DNA from: Lachancea kluyveri NRRL Y-12651
Taxonomy: Eukaryota; Ascomycota; Saccharomycetes; Saccharomycetales; Saccharomycetaceae
Assembly (NCBI GenBank): GCA_000149225.2
Contig: CM000694.1
Location: 1,861,623-1,925,622 of the forward strand
Reading direction: 5' to 3'
DNA length: 64,000 nucleotides
Positions 46,756 through 58,259 of the stretch are shown piece after piece. A program made the translations under genes and the position numbers. The notes under the pieces are model-generated. The model had not been told where the DNA came from. It saw only the letters and a list, made by a program, of their open reading frames with translations, and made no database searches. Position 1 is the first letter of the stretch, and each line of letters starts with the position of its first letter.

Positions 46756-49104
46756 ATGTCTTTTACTCCATCTGAAGGTCCAAAAACCTTATATGACAAG
46801 GTTTTCCAAGACCATGTTGTCCACAAGGATGAATCTGGTTCCTACTTGTTGTACATCGACAGACATTTGGTTCACGAAGTCACCTCTCCACAAGCTTTTG
46901 AAGGCTTGAAGAATGCTGGCAGAAAGGTCAGAAGAACAGACTGTACTTTGGCCACTGTTGATCACAATATTCCAACTGAGTCCAGAAAGAACTTTAAGAA
47001 TATTGCGTCTTTTATCAAGCAAGCTGACTCTCGTTTACAAGTTGAAACTTTGGAACAAAACGTCAAGGATTTTGGTGTCACCTTTTTCGGTATGAATGAC
47101 TCAAGACAAGGGATCGTTCATATCATTGGTCCAGAACAAGGCTTTACTTTACCAGGTACTACTGTTGTCTGTGGTGACTCTCACACTTCTACACACGGTG
47201 CCTTCGGTTCTTTGGCCTTTGGTATTGGTACTTCTGAGGTTGAACATGTTTTGGCCACACAAACTATTATCCAGTCTAAATCTAAGAATATGAGAATTTT
47301 TGTGGATGGTAAGTTGGCTCCAGGCGTTACCTCCAAGGACTTGATTCTTCACATCATTGGTGTTATCGGTACTGCTGGTGGTACTGGTTCAGTTATCGAA
47401 TTTGCCGGTCAGGCTATTGAAGAATTAACCATGGAAGCCCGTATGTCTATGTGTAACATGGCCATCGAGGCTGGTGCCAGAGCTGGTATGATCACTCCAG
47501 ATGAAACTACTTTTGAATATATCAAGGGTAGACCATTAGCTCCAAAGGGTGCTGAATGGGAAAAGGCTTTAGCTTACTGGAGAACTTTGCGCACTGATGA
47601 AGGTGCTAAGTTCGACCACGACATCATTATCAAGTCCGTGGATGTCGTTCCAACCATCACTTGGGGTACTTCTCCACAAGATGCTTTGCCAATCAGTGGA
47701 TCCGTTCCAGATCCGGCTACTGTTTCTGACCCAATTAAGAAGTCTGGCATGGAAAGAGCTTTGAAGTACATGGGTTTAACACCAAACACCCCATTGAAGG
47801 AAATCTCTATTGATAAAGTTTTCATCGGCTCTTGTACCAATGCTCGTATTGAGGATCTAAGAGCTGCCGCTGCTGTTGTTAAAGGACACAAGAAAGCTAG
47901 CACCGTCAAATTGGCCATGGTTGTTCCAGGTTCTGGTCTAGTTAAGTCCCAAGCTGAAAGGGAAGGTTTGGATAAAATTTTCGAAGAGGCTGGCTTCGAA
48001 TGGAGAGAAGCCGGCTGTTCTATGTGTTTGGGTATGAACCCAGATATTTTGGACCCAGAGGAGCGTTGTGCTTCCACTTCTAACAGAAACTTTGAAGGTC
48101 GTCAAGGTGCTTTGTCTCGTACCCACTTGATGTCTCCAGCTATGGCTGCTGCTGCTGGTATCGCTGGTCATTTTGTCGACATAAGGGAATTTGAGTACAA
48201 GGACAACGATGTGCCAAAGGTTTCAATCGAACAAGAAGCAGAAGATAAGGTTTTACAAGAAGCAGTTTATGAGCATGAGAAGGAACTACTACAACCGGGT
48301 GAATCTAATGATGAAAAGGTTGAAGACGAACAAAACGATGTCCCACCATCTGACCATGTCACCAAAGAAACTCCAGTCAAGGATGCCAAGGCTCCAGTAC
48401 CAACTGGTATGCAACCATTTTTGACTTTGAATGGTATTGCTGCCCCATTGGACAAAGCAAACGTCGACACTGATGCCATTATTCCTAAGCAATTTTTGAA
48501 GACTATCAAGAGAACTGGTCTAAAAAGCGGTTTATTCTACGAGTGGCGTTTCTCTAAGGGCGATGATGGTAAAGACAAAGAAACCGACTTTGTCTTGAAC
48601 GTCGAGCCATACAGAAAGGCAGAGATCTTGGTTGTCACTGGTGATAACTTTGGTTGTGGTTCCTCCAGAGAGCACGCACCATGGGCTCTAAAGGACTTTG
48701 GTATCAAGTCTATTATTGCTCCATCTTTTGGTGATATTTTCTACAACAATTCTTTCAAGAACGGTTTGTTACCAATTAGATTGTCTCAGGAAGTTATCTT
48801 GGGTAAGTTGTATCCGCTAGCCAAAGAGGGTGTTCCATTGACAATCGATCTACCAAACCAACAAATTTTGGATCAAGCTGGCAATGTTTTGGTTGAACAC
48901 TTTGATGTTGAACAATTCAGAAAGCATTGTTTGGTTAACGGTTTGGACGATATTGGCATCACTTTACAAAAGGAAGAGTTTATCGACAAGTACGAAGCTA
49001 TAAGAAGAGACAGATTTTCCTTTTTGGAAGGTGGCTCTAAACTAATCAAGCCTGTCAAGGGTACCAAGAAGAGTCCATTTGGTGTTACTGCCCAGGAATG
49101 GTGA
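46756..49104 (+). CDS. LEU1: Isopropylmalate isomerase (3-isopropylmalate dehydratase)
   Basis: Cytosolic iron-sulfur enzyme of leucine synthesis that converts 2- to 3-isopropylmalate. 782 residues (S. cerevisiae 779). The N-terminal large domain includes [20 protein letters not shown], and the 4Fe-4S cysteines lie in [18 protein letters not shown] and [12 protein letters not shown] charged linker (~480-550) leads to the swivel domain with [40 protein letters not shown] and ARTGLK-like substrate residues. Codon bias is strong, as expected for an abundant enzyme. Leu3 sites and a TATA box precede it. It is convergent with BRN1, 143 bp apart. Confidence 0.98.
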   Translation: MSFTPSEGPKTLYDKVFQDHVVHKDESGSYLLYIDRHLVHEVTSPQAFEGLKNAGRKVRRTDCTLATVDHNIPTESRKNFKNIASFIKQADSRLQVETLEQNVKDFGVTFFGMNDSRQGIVHIIGPEQGFTLPGTTVVCGDSHTSTHGAFGSLAFGIGTSEVEHVLATQTIIQSKSKNMRIFVDGKLAPGVTSKDLILHIIGVIGTAGGTGSVIEFAGQAIEELTMEARMSMCNMAIEAGARAGMITPDETTFEYIKGRPLAPKGAEWEKALAYWRTLRTDEGAKFDHDIIIKSVDVVPTITWGTSPQDALPISGSVPDPATVSDPIKKSGMERALKYMGLTPNTPLKEISIDKVFIGSCTNARIEDLRAAAAVVKGHKKASTVKLAMVVPGSGLVKSQAEREGLDKIFEEAGFEWREAGCSMCLGMNPDILDPEERCASTSNRNFEGRQGALSRTHLMSPAMAAAAGIAGHFVDIREFEYKDNDVPKVSIEQEAEDKVLQEAVYEHEKELLQPGESNDEKVEDEQNDVPPSDHVTKETPVKDAKAPVPTGMQPFLTLNGIAAPLDKANVDTDAIIPKQFLKTIKRTGLKSGLFYEWRFSKGDDGKDKETDFVLNVEPYRKAEILVVTGDNFGCGSSREHAPWALKDFGIKSIIAPSFGDIFYNNSFKNGLLPIRLSQEVILGKLYPLAKEGVPLTIDLPNQQILDQAGNVLVEHFDVEQFRKHCLVNGLDDIGITLQKEEFIDKYEAIRRDRFSFLEGGSKLIKPVKGTKKSPFGVTAQEW

Positions 49105-49247
49105 ACGTCCGTATCTGATTTTGATATTTGACTATTATTTATTATTTATTTATTTTTTTTGTGTTTAAATCCTTCAATGAACTGTATGCAGTATTGTGAT
49201 TGTTTTCTTGTATTTAGAATTACAGGGTTGTAAAACTCTAAAACATT

Positions 49248-51452
49248 CTATAAGTTGGGCTCTGTAATTGTTAAGTCCGTGTAGTCTGTATTACTTTTTA
49301 GCACAAGACCATGCTCGCTAGCTAGATGTAGCATGCAGATAAAATAAAAACCAGTGGATATATCCTTCTGGGCTTTAGAAATGTAACGTTTATCAAGATT
49401 TCTAACAATTCTGCTGAGTGTATACGCTTTAGAATAAGCCTGCTGTTCTTGATTTCGTAAAAGGCCATTAGGGCTCTTGATTGTTTCGAATAATTCAGAA
49501 GATTTCAAATCCTCATCGTACCCACTTTCACACATCTCTCCCCTCAGAGCTTCCCATAAATTATCTTTCAGGGCCTTAACATCAACTTTTTTTGCTATTT
49601 TGGAAAATTTCAACGCCTCACTCATAGCAGGTGTCTTGGGGTTTTGAAACGATGGTGACTGCAGTAAGTCATCAAAGTTGTCTTCTTGTGGCCCAAAGTT
49701 GTCATAAAAATCCTCTTCTTCTGCTCGATCCAAATTTTGGGTGGTACTATTCCGAGAGGTGATGAAGTCTTCGTTAGTTGACATTTCGCTTCGCTTGAGA
49801 TGTTTTTCAGTCCTTAAAACTGGTACATTAATAATCTGTTTTTTCAAAAACAATCTGATGAAATTTTTTGTATCAATATGCTTGTCATCGGGCAGTAAGT
49901 AGTGATCTTGAGATTGTCTTTCTGCCTTTGTCATATAAAGATTGGAATTAGACCCTTCCTTGAAAATCTCCAGCTCATCAAGAAACTCGGTAGATAAAAA
50001 GTCCACGCTTTTAAAAGTCTTGTTTTTCCTGGCGTTTGCATTGTCCTCTCCATGTAATTGAGAAGCCTCCTGTGAAACGTCATTGTGTTCTTTACCAGGA
50101 TTGTTTTCCACAATTGAATTGAATGGTTGGAAATTTCTTAAGTTTTGAACCTTCCAGTGAGTCGGGCCTGCCCAAGATTTTCTTACTGCAGTGTCAAAGT
50201 AAGATAACACATACTTGTTCGGTAATCCTATTTTAGCGTGTGTCTTATCAATCCTTTGGTGAGATTCTGTATTCCTGTGACTAGGTAAATCACTGAGGAA
50301 GTTTCTAAGGCTTGTTCCAGTTATATCTTCAAAGACATCCTGGCAGTAATCTCCTATAACTGGTGTGAATCCGTCATCCTCACCAGTAATGGACGGTTCA
50401 TGTACGGCAAGTTCTTCTTCTGGTAAAAGTTCGTGGTTCATTATATTATTATCAGGCTGTGAACTGCTATTAATTACAGAGTGGTCATCGCCTTCTAACG
50501 AATTATCCTCAAGATGTTGAGCAGTTAAAGGGGGCGACATTAAAAATGCGCTAGCCGTTTCCACTGTGTTGAGATTTTCTAATAAAGCAGTGGCGGTTTG
50601 TTGACCAGATATTACATGCCTTAACTGGTTCAACGAAGAGCAAAGTTGCAGGCTTTTAAAATTATCCAAATCATTAAAAAATTCAAAACGAAGATCCACT
50701 ACATCCTCATTTGTAGGCTCGGATCGTTGTTCTGAGTTAACAGACGGAAAATCAAAGTTGTTGTTAAGTTGTTCAATGTTATCGTTAAGTTCTTCAATGT
50801 TGTCGCTTCTAAAAGACAACACTTCTATAAATTCTCTGTCTGTCCCGAATTTCTTTGCTTGACAGTTTTCCACCAACTCATTATGTTTCGTTGTTTTGTC
50901 TAGTGAAGTAAACACTAACCTTGCACCTTGGCCGGTATTTAATAAATTCATTAATAGATTTTTGGATCCACCTTCATCAAATTCGGATAATAGTTCTCCA
51001 AATAACGGCTCGATGACTAATTCAGAATCAAGCTTCTTCATTTTAATCTGAGTATCAAAGTCTGCTAAAGTACAATCCAAATTTCTCATGCGGCGCGCCT
51101 TTCTGCCTTGAGCTCTGTTCTCATTACTTTCAAAAGTGTCAGCGTTTTCTCTATTCTCCATTTCGTTCTTTCCATCACGTATGTTTAGTGTAACATTAGG
51201 GTTTTTGTTAGTTAAACCACTCAGTAACCTTCCAGTCTCTGTAGAAGCGGAGTCTACTCTAGAGGAATATATTTTGATACATCCATCCAACGTTGCAGAA
51301 GCTTTTTGAAAATTGATTCTTCCACCTTCTTTTAGAAAAGTCAACTCGTGAAAATAGTCGATTAATGCTAAATTCCAGCTGTTGGATGCATTAATCTTAT
51401 TGCCCGTAGCCATTCGGATCAGTTTTTCGAAATCCTTACTCTCTTGAATCAT
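49248..51452 (-). CDS. BRN1: Condensin kleisin subunit Brn1
   Basis: Brn1 (CAP-H) bridges the Smc2-Smc4 heads in condensin. The first ATG on this strand (51452, MIQESKDFEKLIRM) gives 734 residues; the frame also opens at a GTG upstream, not used. The N-terminal kleisin helix and following block KINASNSWNLALIDYFHELT with NFQKASATLDGCIKIYSSRV match S. cerevisiae Brn1 (754 residues). LDCTLADFDTQIKMKKLDSE and FDEGGSKNLLMNLLN follow, the middle is acidic and variable, then HYLLPDDKHIDTKNFIRLF. The C-terminal winged-helix part has KKVDVKALKDNLWEAL and STGFYFICMLHLASEHGL. In S. cerevisiae BRN1 is YBL097W, far from the genes around it here. It lies 232 bp downstream of SLA1 in the same orientation. 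Confidence 0.94.
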   Translation of the reverse strand: MIQESKDFEKLIRMATGNKINASNSWNLALIDYFHELTFLKEGGRINFQKASATLDGCIKIYSSRVDSASTETGRLLSGLTNKNPNVTLNIRDGKNEMENRENADTFESNENRAQGRKARRMRNLDCTLADFDTQIKMKKLDSELVIEPLFGELLSEFDEGGSKNLLMNLLNTGQGARLVFTSLDKTTKHNELVENCQAKKFGTDREFIEVLSFRSDNIEELNDNIEQLNNNFDFPSVNSEQRSEPTNEDVVDLRFEFFNDLDNFKSLQLCSSLNQLRHVISGQQTATALLENLNTVETASAFLMSPPLTAQHLEDNSLEGDDHSVINSSSQPDNNIMNHELLPEEELAVHEPSITGEDDGFTPVIGDYCQDVFEDITGTSLRNFLSDLPSHRNTESHQRIDKTHAKIGLPNKYVLSYFDTAVRKSWAGPTHWKVQNLRNFQPFNSIVENNPGKEHNDVSQEASQLHGEDNANARKNKTFKSVDFLSTEFLDELEIFKEGSNSNLYMTKAERQSQDHYLLPDDKHIDTKNFIRLFLKKQIINVPVLRTEKHLKRSEMSTNEDFITSRNSTTQNLDRAEEEDFYDNFGPQEDNFDDLLQSPSFQNPKTPAMSEALKFSKIAKKVDVKALKDNLWEALRGEMCESGYDEDLKSSELFETIKSPNGLLRNQEQQAYSKAYTLSRIVRNLDKRYISKAQKDISTGFYFICMLHLASEHGLVLKSNTDYTDLTITEPNL

Positions 51453-51684
51453 CGTTATGGTAATAAAGTATGCGTTACAGAATGTCTCCACACTGCGAAG
51501 TGGTGAATTATATGTTTAAAAAGGTGGATTATTGAACGATGAGCGTACAGAACCAGATGTGATGAGGTTAGGATTGTAATTTTTGTTTAGAAACAGTAGT
51601 GCTATACGAAAAGCAGAAAGATTTCGAGGAGAATTATTGAAACTAGATCTACAAAAGTGCAGTGCTCTGCAATGGGGGGAGGGC

Positions 51685-54600
51685 TTAAAATCCAAATGGA
51701 TTGTCTGCTGTCGCATTGTATAAGTTGGCTTGTTTCGGTTGTTGTGCTGGGCCATTGCCAAACCCAAAACCAGTGGGTTGGGTTTGCAGTTGTTGGGGTT
51801 GTAATGGCTGCTGAGAGATGCTGGTGTTTTGGAGCATGTTGGTCAGGCCATTCGCATTAGTGTTGAAATTGTTTATTGGCTGTTGCAGCGGACCGCCAGT
51901 ACTAAAACTGGTTTGAGGCAAAGGTGTAACACCACCAGTTTTTTGTAGGGTTAGACCAAATTGGGACTGTGGTTGAAAACCGCCGGTAGCTTGAGCCCCA
52001 AAAGAAGTCTGAGGCAAGCTCATTGCACCGCCAGTCCTCTGCAATGGCATTATAGGACCACCTGTAGTAGCTTGTTGTATGAAACCACCAGTCATTTGGT
52101 TTCCGAAGGAAGCCTGTGGCATCATGTTAGCACCACCAGCCATTTGGTTGCCAAAAGATGGTTGAGGCATCATGTTAGCACCACCTGTGATTTGACCGCC
52201 AAAGGAAGTCTGAGGCATCATGTTAGCGCCACCTGTGAATTGATTGCCAAAGGAAGTCTGTGGCATCATGTTAGCGCCACCTGTGAGTTGATTGCCAAAG
52301 GAAGTCTGTGGCATCATGTTAGCGCCACCTGTGAATTGATTTCCAAAGGAAGTCTGAGGCATCATGTTGGCACCGCCCGTCAGTTGGTTGCCAAAGGAAG
52401 TCTGTGGCATCATGTTAGCACCACCAGTCATTTGGTTGCCAAAAGATGGTTGAGGCATCATGTTAGCACCGCCTGTGGTTTGACCGCCAAAGGAAGTCTG
52501 AGGCATCATGTTAACGCCATCAGTCATTTGGTTACCAAAAGAAGTTTGTGGTAAACTGATGGCACCACCAGTTCTTTGTAAAGGCATCATTAAACCACCA
52601 GTAGGTTGCATACCAAATGTGGTTTGAGGTAGTAATCCCCCTGTTGTAGATGCCGGGATTAAGCCGCCACTTGTTTTCTGAACTGGTAAGATGCCGCCTG
52701 TTGGTTGGATACCAAATGTTGTCTGTGGAACAACTACTCCACCGGTTCTTTGTAATGGTATTAAACCACCAGTAGCCATTGGCATCACCACAAAACCACC
52801 TGTAGACATTGGTAAAATGTTATGGCCACCGGTCTTGAACGGATCCAATGGTACCAGTGATGCCCCTGTCTTTGTGGGATCAAGCATGTTTCCATCCTTG
52901 GAAGAAGCACCAGTCTTTACGGATTCTAAATCCTTCAAATTTGGTGCAGGAATAGGAGTGTCTGATGTGGCGGTGGTGGTAGCAGCTGTCTTTTTCGGTT
53001 CCAAAGGTTGCAAATCTAGCAGATCCTGCATGGACCCAGTGAACTGGGACCTTGGTTGAGGCAAGGATGTTTCTGATTTGGCGGCAGGCCTTACAGTCCA
53101 GGCTTCATCATCTTGGGTGGTAGAAGAAGTAGGAGCAGTGTTTTGTGCCAAGAGCTGTCCAGTGACAGTACCACACGCTGGGGATGTACTGTTGTTAACC
53201 TTTAATGAGCCATCTGGTTCAGAAAACATACCACCATTGGCAGAAGTAGCAGAGTCTTGCTGAGGCTGCGAATCTCTTCCGAATTTTTTATCCAAGAACT
53301 TCATTACCCTGATTATGTCTCCTTCACGTAGGCCCAAAGTCCTTAGCAAAGAAGGTTGGATGTCGGGCAAAATTTCCTCAGCAATTTGTTCCCTTTCAAA
53401 ATTGATGGTATAGCGTTGGCAATTGTTTACATCAACGCCACAGTTTAAGAAAAACTCAAACCAGTCATAATCCGGTTGTTTAGCTTGTTGTTTAGATGAG
53501 CCTGGACTGGATCTTGAGCTTCCTTGAGAGGCTACAGTGGGTCTTGGTGGCTTGATCGGTGGGAGCTCCTTTTCTTGGGCAGACCTGAGCGTCTCTCTTT
53601 CTTTGTCCAACAGGTCCCTAGCTCTTCTAAGCTCTTGCAACTCTTGTTCCCTCAACTTTCTATCACGTTCCCGTTCTTCTCTTTCTCTTTCACGCTCCTC
53701 CTGCTCTTTCAATTTTCTTCTTCTCTCGCGCTCTTTATCTTTGGCGCTAGCAGGTCCACCCTTATTGGTAGATGCCTTTGGTTTATACTTGTCCAGTGAC
53801 ATACCTGTTAACCTTTCCACGTATATAACGTCATCAGGAGATAACTTGTCTGCATTAACCGCAATCTTAACACCGTTAGCCTTGTGCAAATGGATTTTTC
53901 CATCTACACAACCAATGAATTCGGCATCAACCTTAAATGTCCCACTTCTATCGGCCCATATACGTGTCTTTTTAGGGTTGGGGAAACTCTTCTTGGAAGC
54001 ATCTTTCTTGCTCTCTTTGTCACTCTTCTTTTTATGACCCAAGAACGAGGAGGCCCTCTCTCTAGCAGATTTTTTTTTCGAAGCGGAAACGTTTTGTTCG
54101 GCATCATCTTTCCACCCACCTAGTTCCACATCATCCTTGCTGATGTTATAGGCGCTGTTGTTGTTGCTCGATTTTTTTGGTGACTTGGTAAACTTCTTTA
54201 AATTACCCATCATGGTGGACAGCTGATTTATAGGCTCTACAAACTGTGCAGGAACGACACCTTGTTTTCCGGTGTCTACCGATTCACACATCCACCAATC
54301 CTTAGACTTTTTGTCATTTAAAATGTAAACCAATTGGCCCTCTTTGACGGACAACTCATCTGCAGATTCTCCGATAAAATCATAAATAATTTTGCCTTGT
54401 TTTCTGGATCCAGAAGACGAGGGACGGTTAACGTGTTTTGAAGCAGCCTCAACTTCGCGCAATCCGTTAGCGTTGTAAGCACCTTTTAATTCTGCTAAAA
54501 CCGTCATGATGCGAATGGCGGTATCTGTGGTACCCGAGTGGATTTCCAAGCTTGCATAAGGGTTACTGAATTCCAAAAACACATGTTTCTTCTCGTTATT

Positions 54601-55446
54601 ATAGGATAGTAGATTTTCGATGGACCACTGTTGTGGAGTTCCCTTGGCTGGAGTGAAAAAGATGGTGCTGTCATTAATGGCTAACTTTGCCTTTCTCTTT
54701 TTACGACCCTCCACTTCAAAGACATTCCAAGTATGGAAGTGAGAAGACGAGGCCGAGGCCGAAGCCTCATTGACAAGCCTGTCAGAGCTCTGCGGCGGAA
54801 CTTCTTCCTCCTCATCTTCCTCTCCATAGTCGTAGCTGTCAATGACCTGTCTAGCTGGTTGTGGTGGAGGAATATCATCTTCATAAGAGGTTTGAGCCGG
54901 CCTTGTTGGTTTTGGTGGTGGTAACTCGTCCTCTTCTGCCTGTTGGTGATCGTCTGTCTCGATATTTATATTAGAGACGTCTGTAGTAGCTCTTGCTTGT
55001 TTAGAGACATGCTGAGGCGGAGGCGGAAAGCTGTTGGAACCCACTGGAGTCGCTTCGGAAATCTCGACGTAGTTTCCTGGCACAAACCCGATCTCGCCAC
55101 TAGTCTTAGAGGAACACAATATCCAGTCCGGATCCCTATTATCGTAGACGTCGAATTCATCACCTTCGTGGAACAACAGTTCCTCATCCGGATTTTGTAC
55201 TTGATCGTAGTCGTAAAGCGCTTTAGCATGAGAAATTACAGGTGCTTGTTCTATGTAGTTGTTGGGAACGAGGCCTACAGGTTCTTCTTGGTCGGTGCCA
55301 ATAACCCGTTTTTTAACGGTCCACCAGTCGTCAACATCAGACTTCTGCAAAAGATAAAGCAGATCTTCTTCGTCGATGGCCAATTCTTCAGGATTTTGAG
55401 GTTGGTAGGCATAGATAGCCTTGTACACCCCTAAGAATGCAGTCAT
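51685..55446 (-). CDS. SLA1: Endocytic adaptor and actin regulator Sla1
   Basis: Sla1 couples clathrin, cargo and the Arp2/3 machinery at cortical actin patches. 1253 residues (S. cerevisiae 1244, YBL007C). Three SH3 domains at ~5-70, ~73-130 and ~347-402 ([20 protein letters not shown]). The SHD1 NPFxD-cargo-binding domain is at ~487-548 ([20 protein letters not shown]), a charged coiled region at ~560-635, and SHD2, a SAM-like fold, at ~657-720 ([20 protein letters not shown]). The C-terminal ~430 residues hold many TGG repeats of the LxxQxTG type, phosphorylated by Prk1/Ark1 in yeast, and the protein ends NPFGF. The repeat region is partly a 48-bp tandem array. Confidence 0.97.
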   Translation of the reverse strand: MTAFLGVYKAIYAYQPQNPEELAIDEEDLLYLLQKSDVDDWWTVKKRVIGTDQEEPVGLVPNNYIEQAPVISHAKALYDYDQVQNPDEELLFHEGDEFDVYDNRDPDWILCSSKTSGEIGFVPGNYVEISEATPVGSNSFPPPPQHVSKQARATTDVSNINIETDDHQQAEEDELPPPKPTRPAQTSYEDDIPPPQPARQVIDSYDYGEEDEEEEVPPQSSDRLVNEASASASSSHFHTWNVFEVEGRKKRKAKLAINDSTIFFTPAKGTPQQWSIENLLSYNNEKKHVFLEFSNPYASLEIHSGTTDTAIRIMTVLAELKGAYNANGLREVEAASKHVNRPSSSGSRKQGKIIYDFIGESADELSVKEGQLVYILNDKKSKDWWMCESVDTGKQGVVPAQFVEPINQLSTMMGNLKKFTKSPKKSSNNNSAYNISKDDVELGGWKDDAEQNVSASKKKSARERASSFLGHKKKSDKESKKDASKKSFPNPKKTRIWADRSGTFKVDAEFIGCVDGKIHLHKANGVKIAVNADKLSPDDVIYVERLTGMSLDKYKPKASTNKGGPASAKDKERERRRKLKEQEEREREREERERDRKLREQELQELRRARDLLDKERETLRSAQEKELPPIKPPRPTVASQGSSRSSPGSSKQQAKQPDYDWFEFFLNCGVDVNNCQRYTINFEREQIAEEILPDIQPSLLRTLGLREGDIIRVMKFLDKKFGRDSQPQQDSATSANGGMFSEPDGSLKVNNSTSPACGTVTGQLLAQNTAPTSSTTQDDEAWTVRPAAKSETSLPQPRSQFTGSMQDLLDLQPLEPKKTAATTTATSDTPIPAPNLKDLESVKTGASSKDGNMLDPTKTGASLVPLDPFKTGGHNILPMSTGGFVVMPMATGGLIPLQRTGGVVVPQTTFGIQPTGGILPVQKTSGGLIPASTTGGLLPQTTFGMQPTGGLMMPLQRTGGAISLPQTSFGNQMTDGVNMMPQTSFGGQTTGGANMMPQPSFGNQMTGGANMMPQTSFGNQLTGGANMMPQTSFGNQFTGGANMMPQTSFGNQLTGGANMMPQTSFGNQFTGGANMMPQTSFGGQITGGANMMPQPSFGNQMAGGANMMPQASFGNQMTGGFIQQATTGGPIMPLQRTGGAMSLPQTSFGAQATGGFQPQSQFGLTLQKTGGVTPLPQTSFSTGGPLQQPINNFNTNANGLTNMLQNTSISQQPLQPQQLQTQPTGFGFGNGPAQQPKQANLYNATADNPFGF
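52100..52520 (-). repeat. 48-bp tandem repeats in the SLA1 C-terminal region
   Basis: About eight or nine near-identical 48-bp units encode [16 protein letters not shown] with small changes (QF, QM, GQI). Each carries one Gln-x-Thr-Gly phospho-motif. S. cerevisiae Sla1 has a similar but differently amplified region (GGAMMPQTSFN), so the array expanded separately here. Confidence 0.9.
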
Positions 55447-55744
55447 TTGGCTTTCTCTCTCCTTTGTTTTGTTTCTTTGACCTGCCTTGCCTTGCCTTTG
55501 TCGGTGTGGTGCAGGACAGACCAGGTCAGATCAAGAGGTTTTGCCCCTTTTCGTTTCACCATATTTTCGCATACACCCTCGTCCATAATGATGACGTTTC
55601 TCTCTAGTTAATGTGGTGGTGAGAAGGCTATATACATCTATCGCTATAAGGGAAAGTGAAGTATCAATAAATAATAAATATGTAATAATGGATCGTAGCA
55701 TAGAAAATCGGGTGTAGATCGATCAGAAGCGGCTCCAGCCAAAA

Positions 55745-56257
55745 CTACTGTTTTCTCGCTTTCAACCTGCGCGCCTCTTTTTCTAGTTCTTCGTTCAGCT
55801 GAGGGAAAAACCCTAGTAGAAACAAAGATTCGAATAAGATGAAAAAGGGGGCAGCGACCAGACTTTGGACCAAGTTGTCAATCAGAGCAGGTCTCCTTCT
55901 CTCGAATACACCGTGACCGATAAACTGGAAAATCCATCCTGTGCAAAAAATAGCCCAGGATGTCTTCAAGGATGGTGTCACTACGGAAGCATCGATCGAG
56001 TACTGTGCCAAAGCCAGTATTGCAAACGCTAATGGGCCAACGATGCGGTGCAGTGCGATGTAGTAGAGAGAAAACACTGCCACAAGAGCATGGCTTAACG
56101 TGAATCCGTTGGTCAAAGGTACATGGTTCAGGATCAGCATCGAAGAAAAGAGAATGGACGGGACGAATATCGAATGGATTAGAACATTGACCGTGTCGCT
56201 ATGATAGGACTTGTAGAAAGCCAGCTGGGTATGTAAGTCAAGTATACCAGATTTCAT
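55745..56257 (-). CDS. MPO1: 2-hydroxy fatty-acid dioxygenase Mpo1
   Basis: Mpo1 (DUF962 family) is an Fe(II)-dependent ER dioxygenase that removes one carbon from 2-hydroxypalmitate during phytosphingosine breakdown. 170 residues (S. cerevisiae 174). The family blocks are DLHTQLAFYKSYHSDTVNVL with IHSIFVP, and WIFQFIGHGVFERRRPALID with NLVQSLVAAP; the conserved histidines are the likely iron ligands. Several hydrophobic segments agree with an ER membrane protein. It is divergent from SCL1, as in S. cerevisiae. Confidence 0.95.
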   Translation of the reverse strand: MKSGILDLHTQLAFYKSYHSDTVNVLIHSIFVPSILFSSMLILNHVPLTNGFTLSHALVAVFSLYYIALHRIVGPLAFAILALAQYSIDASVVTPSLKTSWAIFCTGWIFQFIGHGVFERRRPALIDNLVQSLVAAPFFILFESLFLLGFFPQLNEELEKEARRLKARKQ

Positions 56258-56784
56258 GATTCGGTATCAGGTTAAAATGAAAGCTTTTGGGCAAGCCTTT
56301 GTCCATCAAATACTATTCGGATCTGGCTGGTTTGAACGTTTTTCGGGTTTATAGGATTTGGAAACCAAGAGCCTTCTTCGAACACTCCCTTTAGTGTATG
56401 GCGTACGATATGATCTATTTGTTGTTGGCTACTTTGACACTAGCTGCACACACACAGGGAAAGAGAATTGCACCGGTCGGGTGCCAAAATGGAATGTAAG
56501 ATGCCACTGTAGGTAACCTGGCTATTTACCCTTTTTTTTTTTTTTTTTATGAAGGAAATACCAATATATCCAACTGACATAGATTTAGTTCGTCTATGTG
56601 GATATAAATCCCGCGTAACGTGCGAGGATTATATAGTCATGTACGATGTCGCTATTCACGTATGGTTAAAGCTCACCTTTTGCTTGAATTGGAAACCAAC
56701 CATCTAGATTTGCCACCCTTTCCTTTCTTGACTACAACCCTACAGCAGACAATAACATTTTAGTACAAGCATACTGCCACAATC
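56258..56784. other. Divergent promoter MPO1-SCL1
   Basis: 527 bp without a gene. A T run (near 56531-56549) and a PACE element close to SCL1 (listed separately) are the visible signals. Confidence 0.6.
56709..56717 (-). promoter_or_regulatory. PACE element (Rpn4 site) upstream of SCL1
   Basis: TTTGCCACC, the exact complement of GGTGGCAAA, lies 68-76 bp upstream of the SCL1 ATG. GGTGGCAAA is the Rpn4-bound proteasome-associated control element, so this is expected before a proteasome gene. Confidence 0.85.
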
Positions 56785-57531
56785 ATGTCCGCTGCAGGTT
56801 ACGACAGACATATTACTATTTTTTCACCGGAGGGTCGGTTGTACCAGGTTGAATATGCTTTCAAGGCAACCAACCAGACAAATATCAACTCTTTGGCCAT
56901 CAGAGGCACTAACTGTGTCGTGGTTGTGAGCCAAAAGAAAGTTCCAGATAAACTTTTAGACTCGAATACCGTTTCTTATATCTTCAAGGTCTCTCCTCAC
57001 GTGGGTATGGTCGCCAATGGTCCTATCCCAGACGCTAGGAATGCTGCGCTCAGGGCAAAGGCTGAGGCTGCTGAATTCCGTTACAAGTATGGTTACGATA
57101 TGCCGTGTGATGTCTTGGCCAAGAGAATAGCCAATTTGTCTCAGATTTATACGCAGCGTGCCTATATGAGACCATTGGGTGTCATTCTGACGTTTGTGTC
57201 CGTCGATGAAGAAAATGGGCCTTCCGTTTACAAATGTGATCCTGCGGGCTACTTTGTTGGCTACAAGGCCACTGCGACGGGTCCTAAGCAGCAGGAGTTG
57301 GACACTTCTTTGGAGAAATTTTTCAAGAAGAATAACAATGGCAAGGACCATGTTCAAGAAGACGATTGGCGTAAGGTTGTGGAATTTGGTATTACCCAAA
57401 TGATCGATGTTCTAGGCACAGAGTTTACGTTTAAAGATTTGGAAGTCGGTGTGGCTGTTGAAAACAGCTTCTTTACCTTAACCCCGGAACAAATTGAGGA
57501 AAGGTTGGTTGCCATCGCTGAGCAAGATTAA
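56785..57531 (+). CDS. SCL1: 20S proteasome alpha1 subunit Scl1
   Basis: Alpha-ring subunit of the 20S core particle. 248 residues (S. cerevisiae 252). The N-terminal gate and alpha-type signature are [20 protein letters not shown] followed by [40 protein letters not shown] and [20 protein letters not shown] are almost identical to yeast, and the C-terminus [11 protein letters not shown] is conserved. Controlled by a perfect PACE site. It ends 134 bp from the convergent LDB7-like gene. Confidence 0.98.
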   Translation: MSAAGYDRHITIFSPEGRLYQVEYAFKATNQTNINSLAIRGTNCVVVVSQKKVPDKLLDSNTVSYIFKVSPHVGMVANGPIPDARNAALRAKAEAAEFRYKYGYDMPCDVLAKRIANLSQIYTQRAYMRPLGVILTFVSVDEENGPSVYKCDPAGYFVGYKATATGPKQQELDTSLEKFFKKNNNGKDHVQEDDWRKVVEFGITQMIDVLGTEFTFKDLEVGVAVENSFFTLTPEQIEERLVAIAEQD

Positions 57532-57665
57532 AAGAAGTAGTTTAGATTAAAGAATTCCTTATCTGTAAAATATGATCATTATCTCTTTTCTTTTCTTTTT
57601 TTTTTTTTTTTTGTTTTCACATTGTGTCTATTTAGTGTGTTCCCTCACCCTTTTATATACGTACT

Positions 57666-58259
57666 TTAACCCTTCATGCACATATGCGACTTCATATTCG
57701 TATGTTTTCTAGGCCCACTGAACCTGGCTTTGCACTTTTTGCATAATATCACTTTTTTAACGCCGTCTTTGCTGCCAGATTGTCTTTTCCTCACCGGTAG
57801 TTCTTGAACTTGAACGGTTGCTGATATGGGAGGGGTTGTCGCAAGTGTACTTCTGGCGTTCACGTTCACATACTTTGCGTAGACCTTTAAAGCATCCTCA
57901 CATTGCAAGACCTTATGGAAGAAATGTGCAAAATCTGTACTTGACAATGTTTCCAATTGTTGTCTTGGAACATGGCCTCCTAGCAACGTATGTTTCAACT
58001 CATAACTTGTTGTAGAGCTGCTGTTTACATTGACTTTACCTAGATACCCGTGAACAGGCTCCAGCTTTTTCCCCACTGTCCCCTCAACCTCGTCTGTCCT
58101 TATCATGTCTCTTTCTTTCCTTACTCGTTCGTCATTTCTTACTAATACAGCTAGTTGTTCTGGTGGAAACGAAACTTTATCAGAAGCTTCTAACGCAGAA
58201 AGGTTTGAGATTGTGTCGTAATATCCAAAATCTTCGCTTCCTGCCTGTTTTGTTGCCAT
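57666..58259 (-). CDS. LDB7: Probable RSC chromatin-remodelling subunit Ldb7
   Basis: Called mainly by order: in S. cerevisiae YBL006C (LDB7, 180 residues) follows SLA1 (YBL007C), and here a 197-residue gene of the right orientation lies in the same neighbourhood. The N-terminal YYDTISNLSALEASDKV and the central DFAHFFHKVLQCEDALKVYA with KYVNVNAR look like conserved helical blocks of that family as I recall it. The C-terminus ILCKKCKARFSGPRKHTNMK followed by SHMCMKG looks like a small CxxC...H...C zinc-binding motif. Ldb7 is a small RSC subunit. The alternative is a different small nuclear protein at this site. Confidence 0.65.
   Translation of the reverse strand: MATKQAGSEDFGYYDTISNLSALEASDKVSFPPEQLAVLVRNDERVRKERDMIRTDEVEGTVGKKLEPVHGYLGKVNVNSSSTTSYELKHTLLGGHVPRQQLETLSSTDFAHFFHKVLQCEDALKVYAKYVNVNARSTLATTPPISATVQVQELPVRKRQSGSKDGVKKVILCKKCKARFSGPRKHTNMKSHMCMKG

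Noticed and set aside
51453-51767. Open frame upstream of BRN1 that might hold an extra N-terminal exon
   Set aside because: It overlaps the SLA1 3' end, contains no ATG that would give the S. cerevisiae Brn1 N-terminus, and shows no good splice signals. Starting at 51452 already keeps the kleisin helix.
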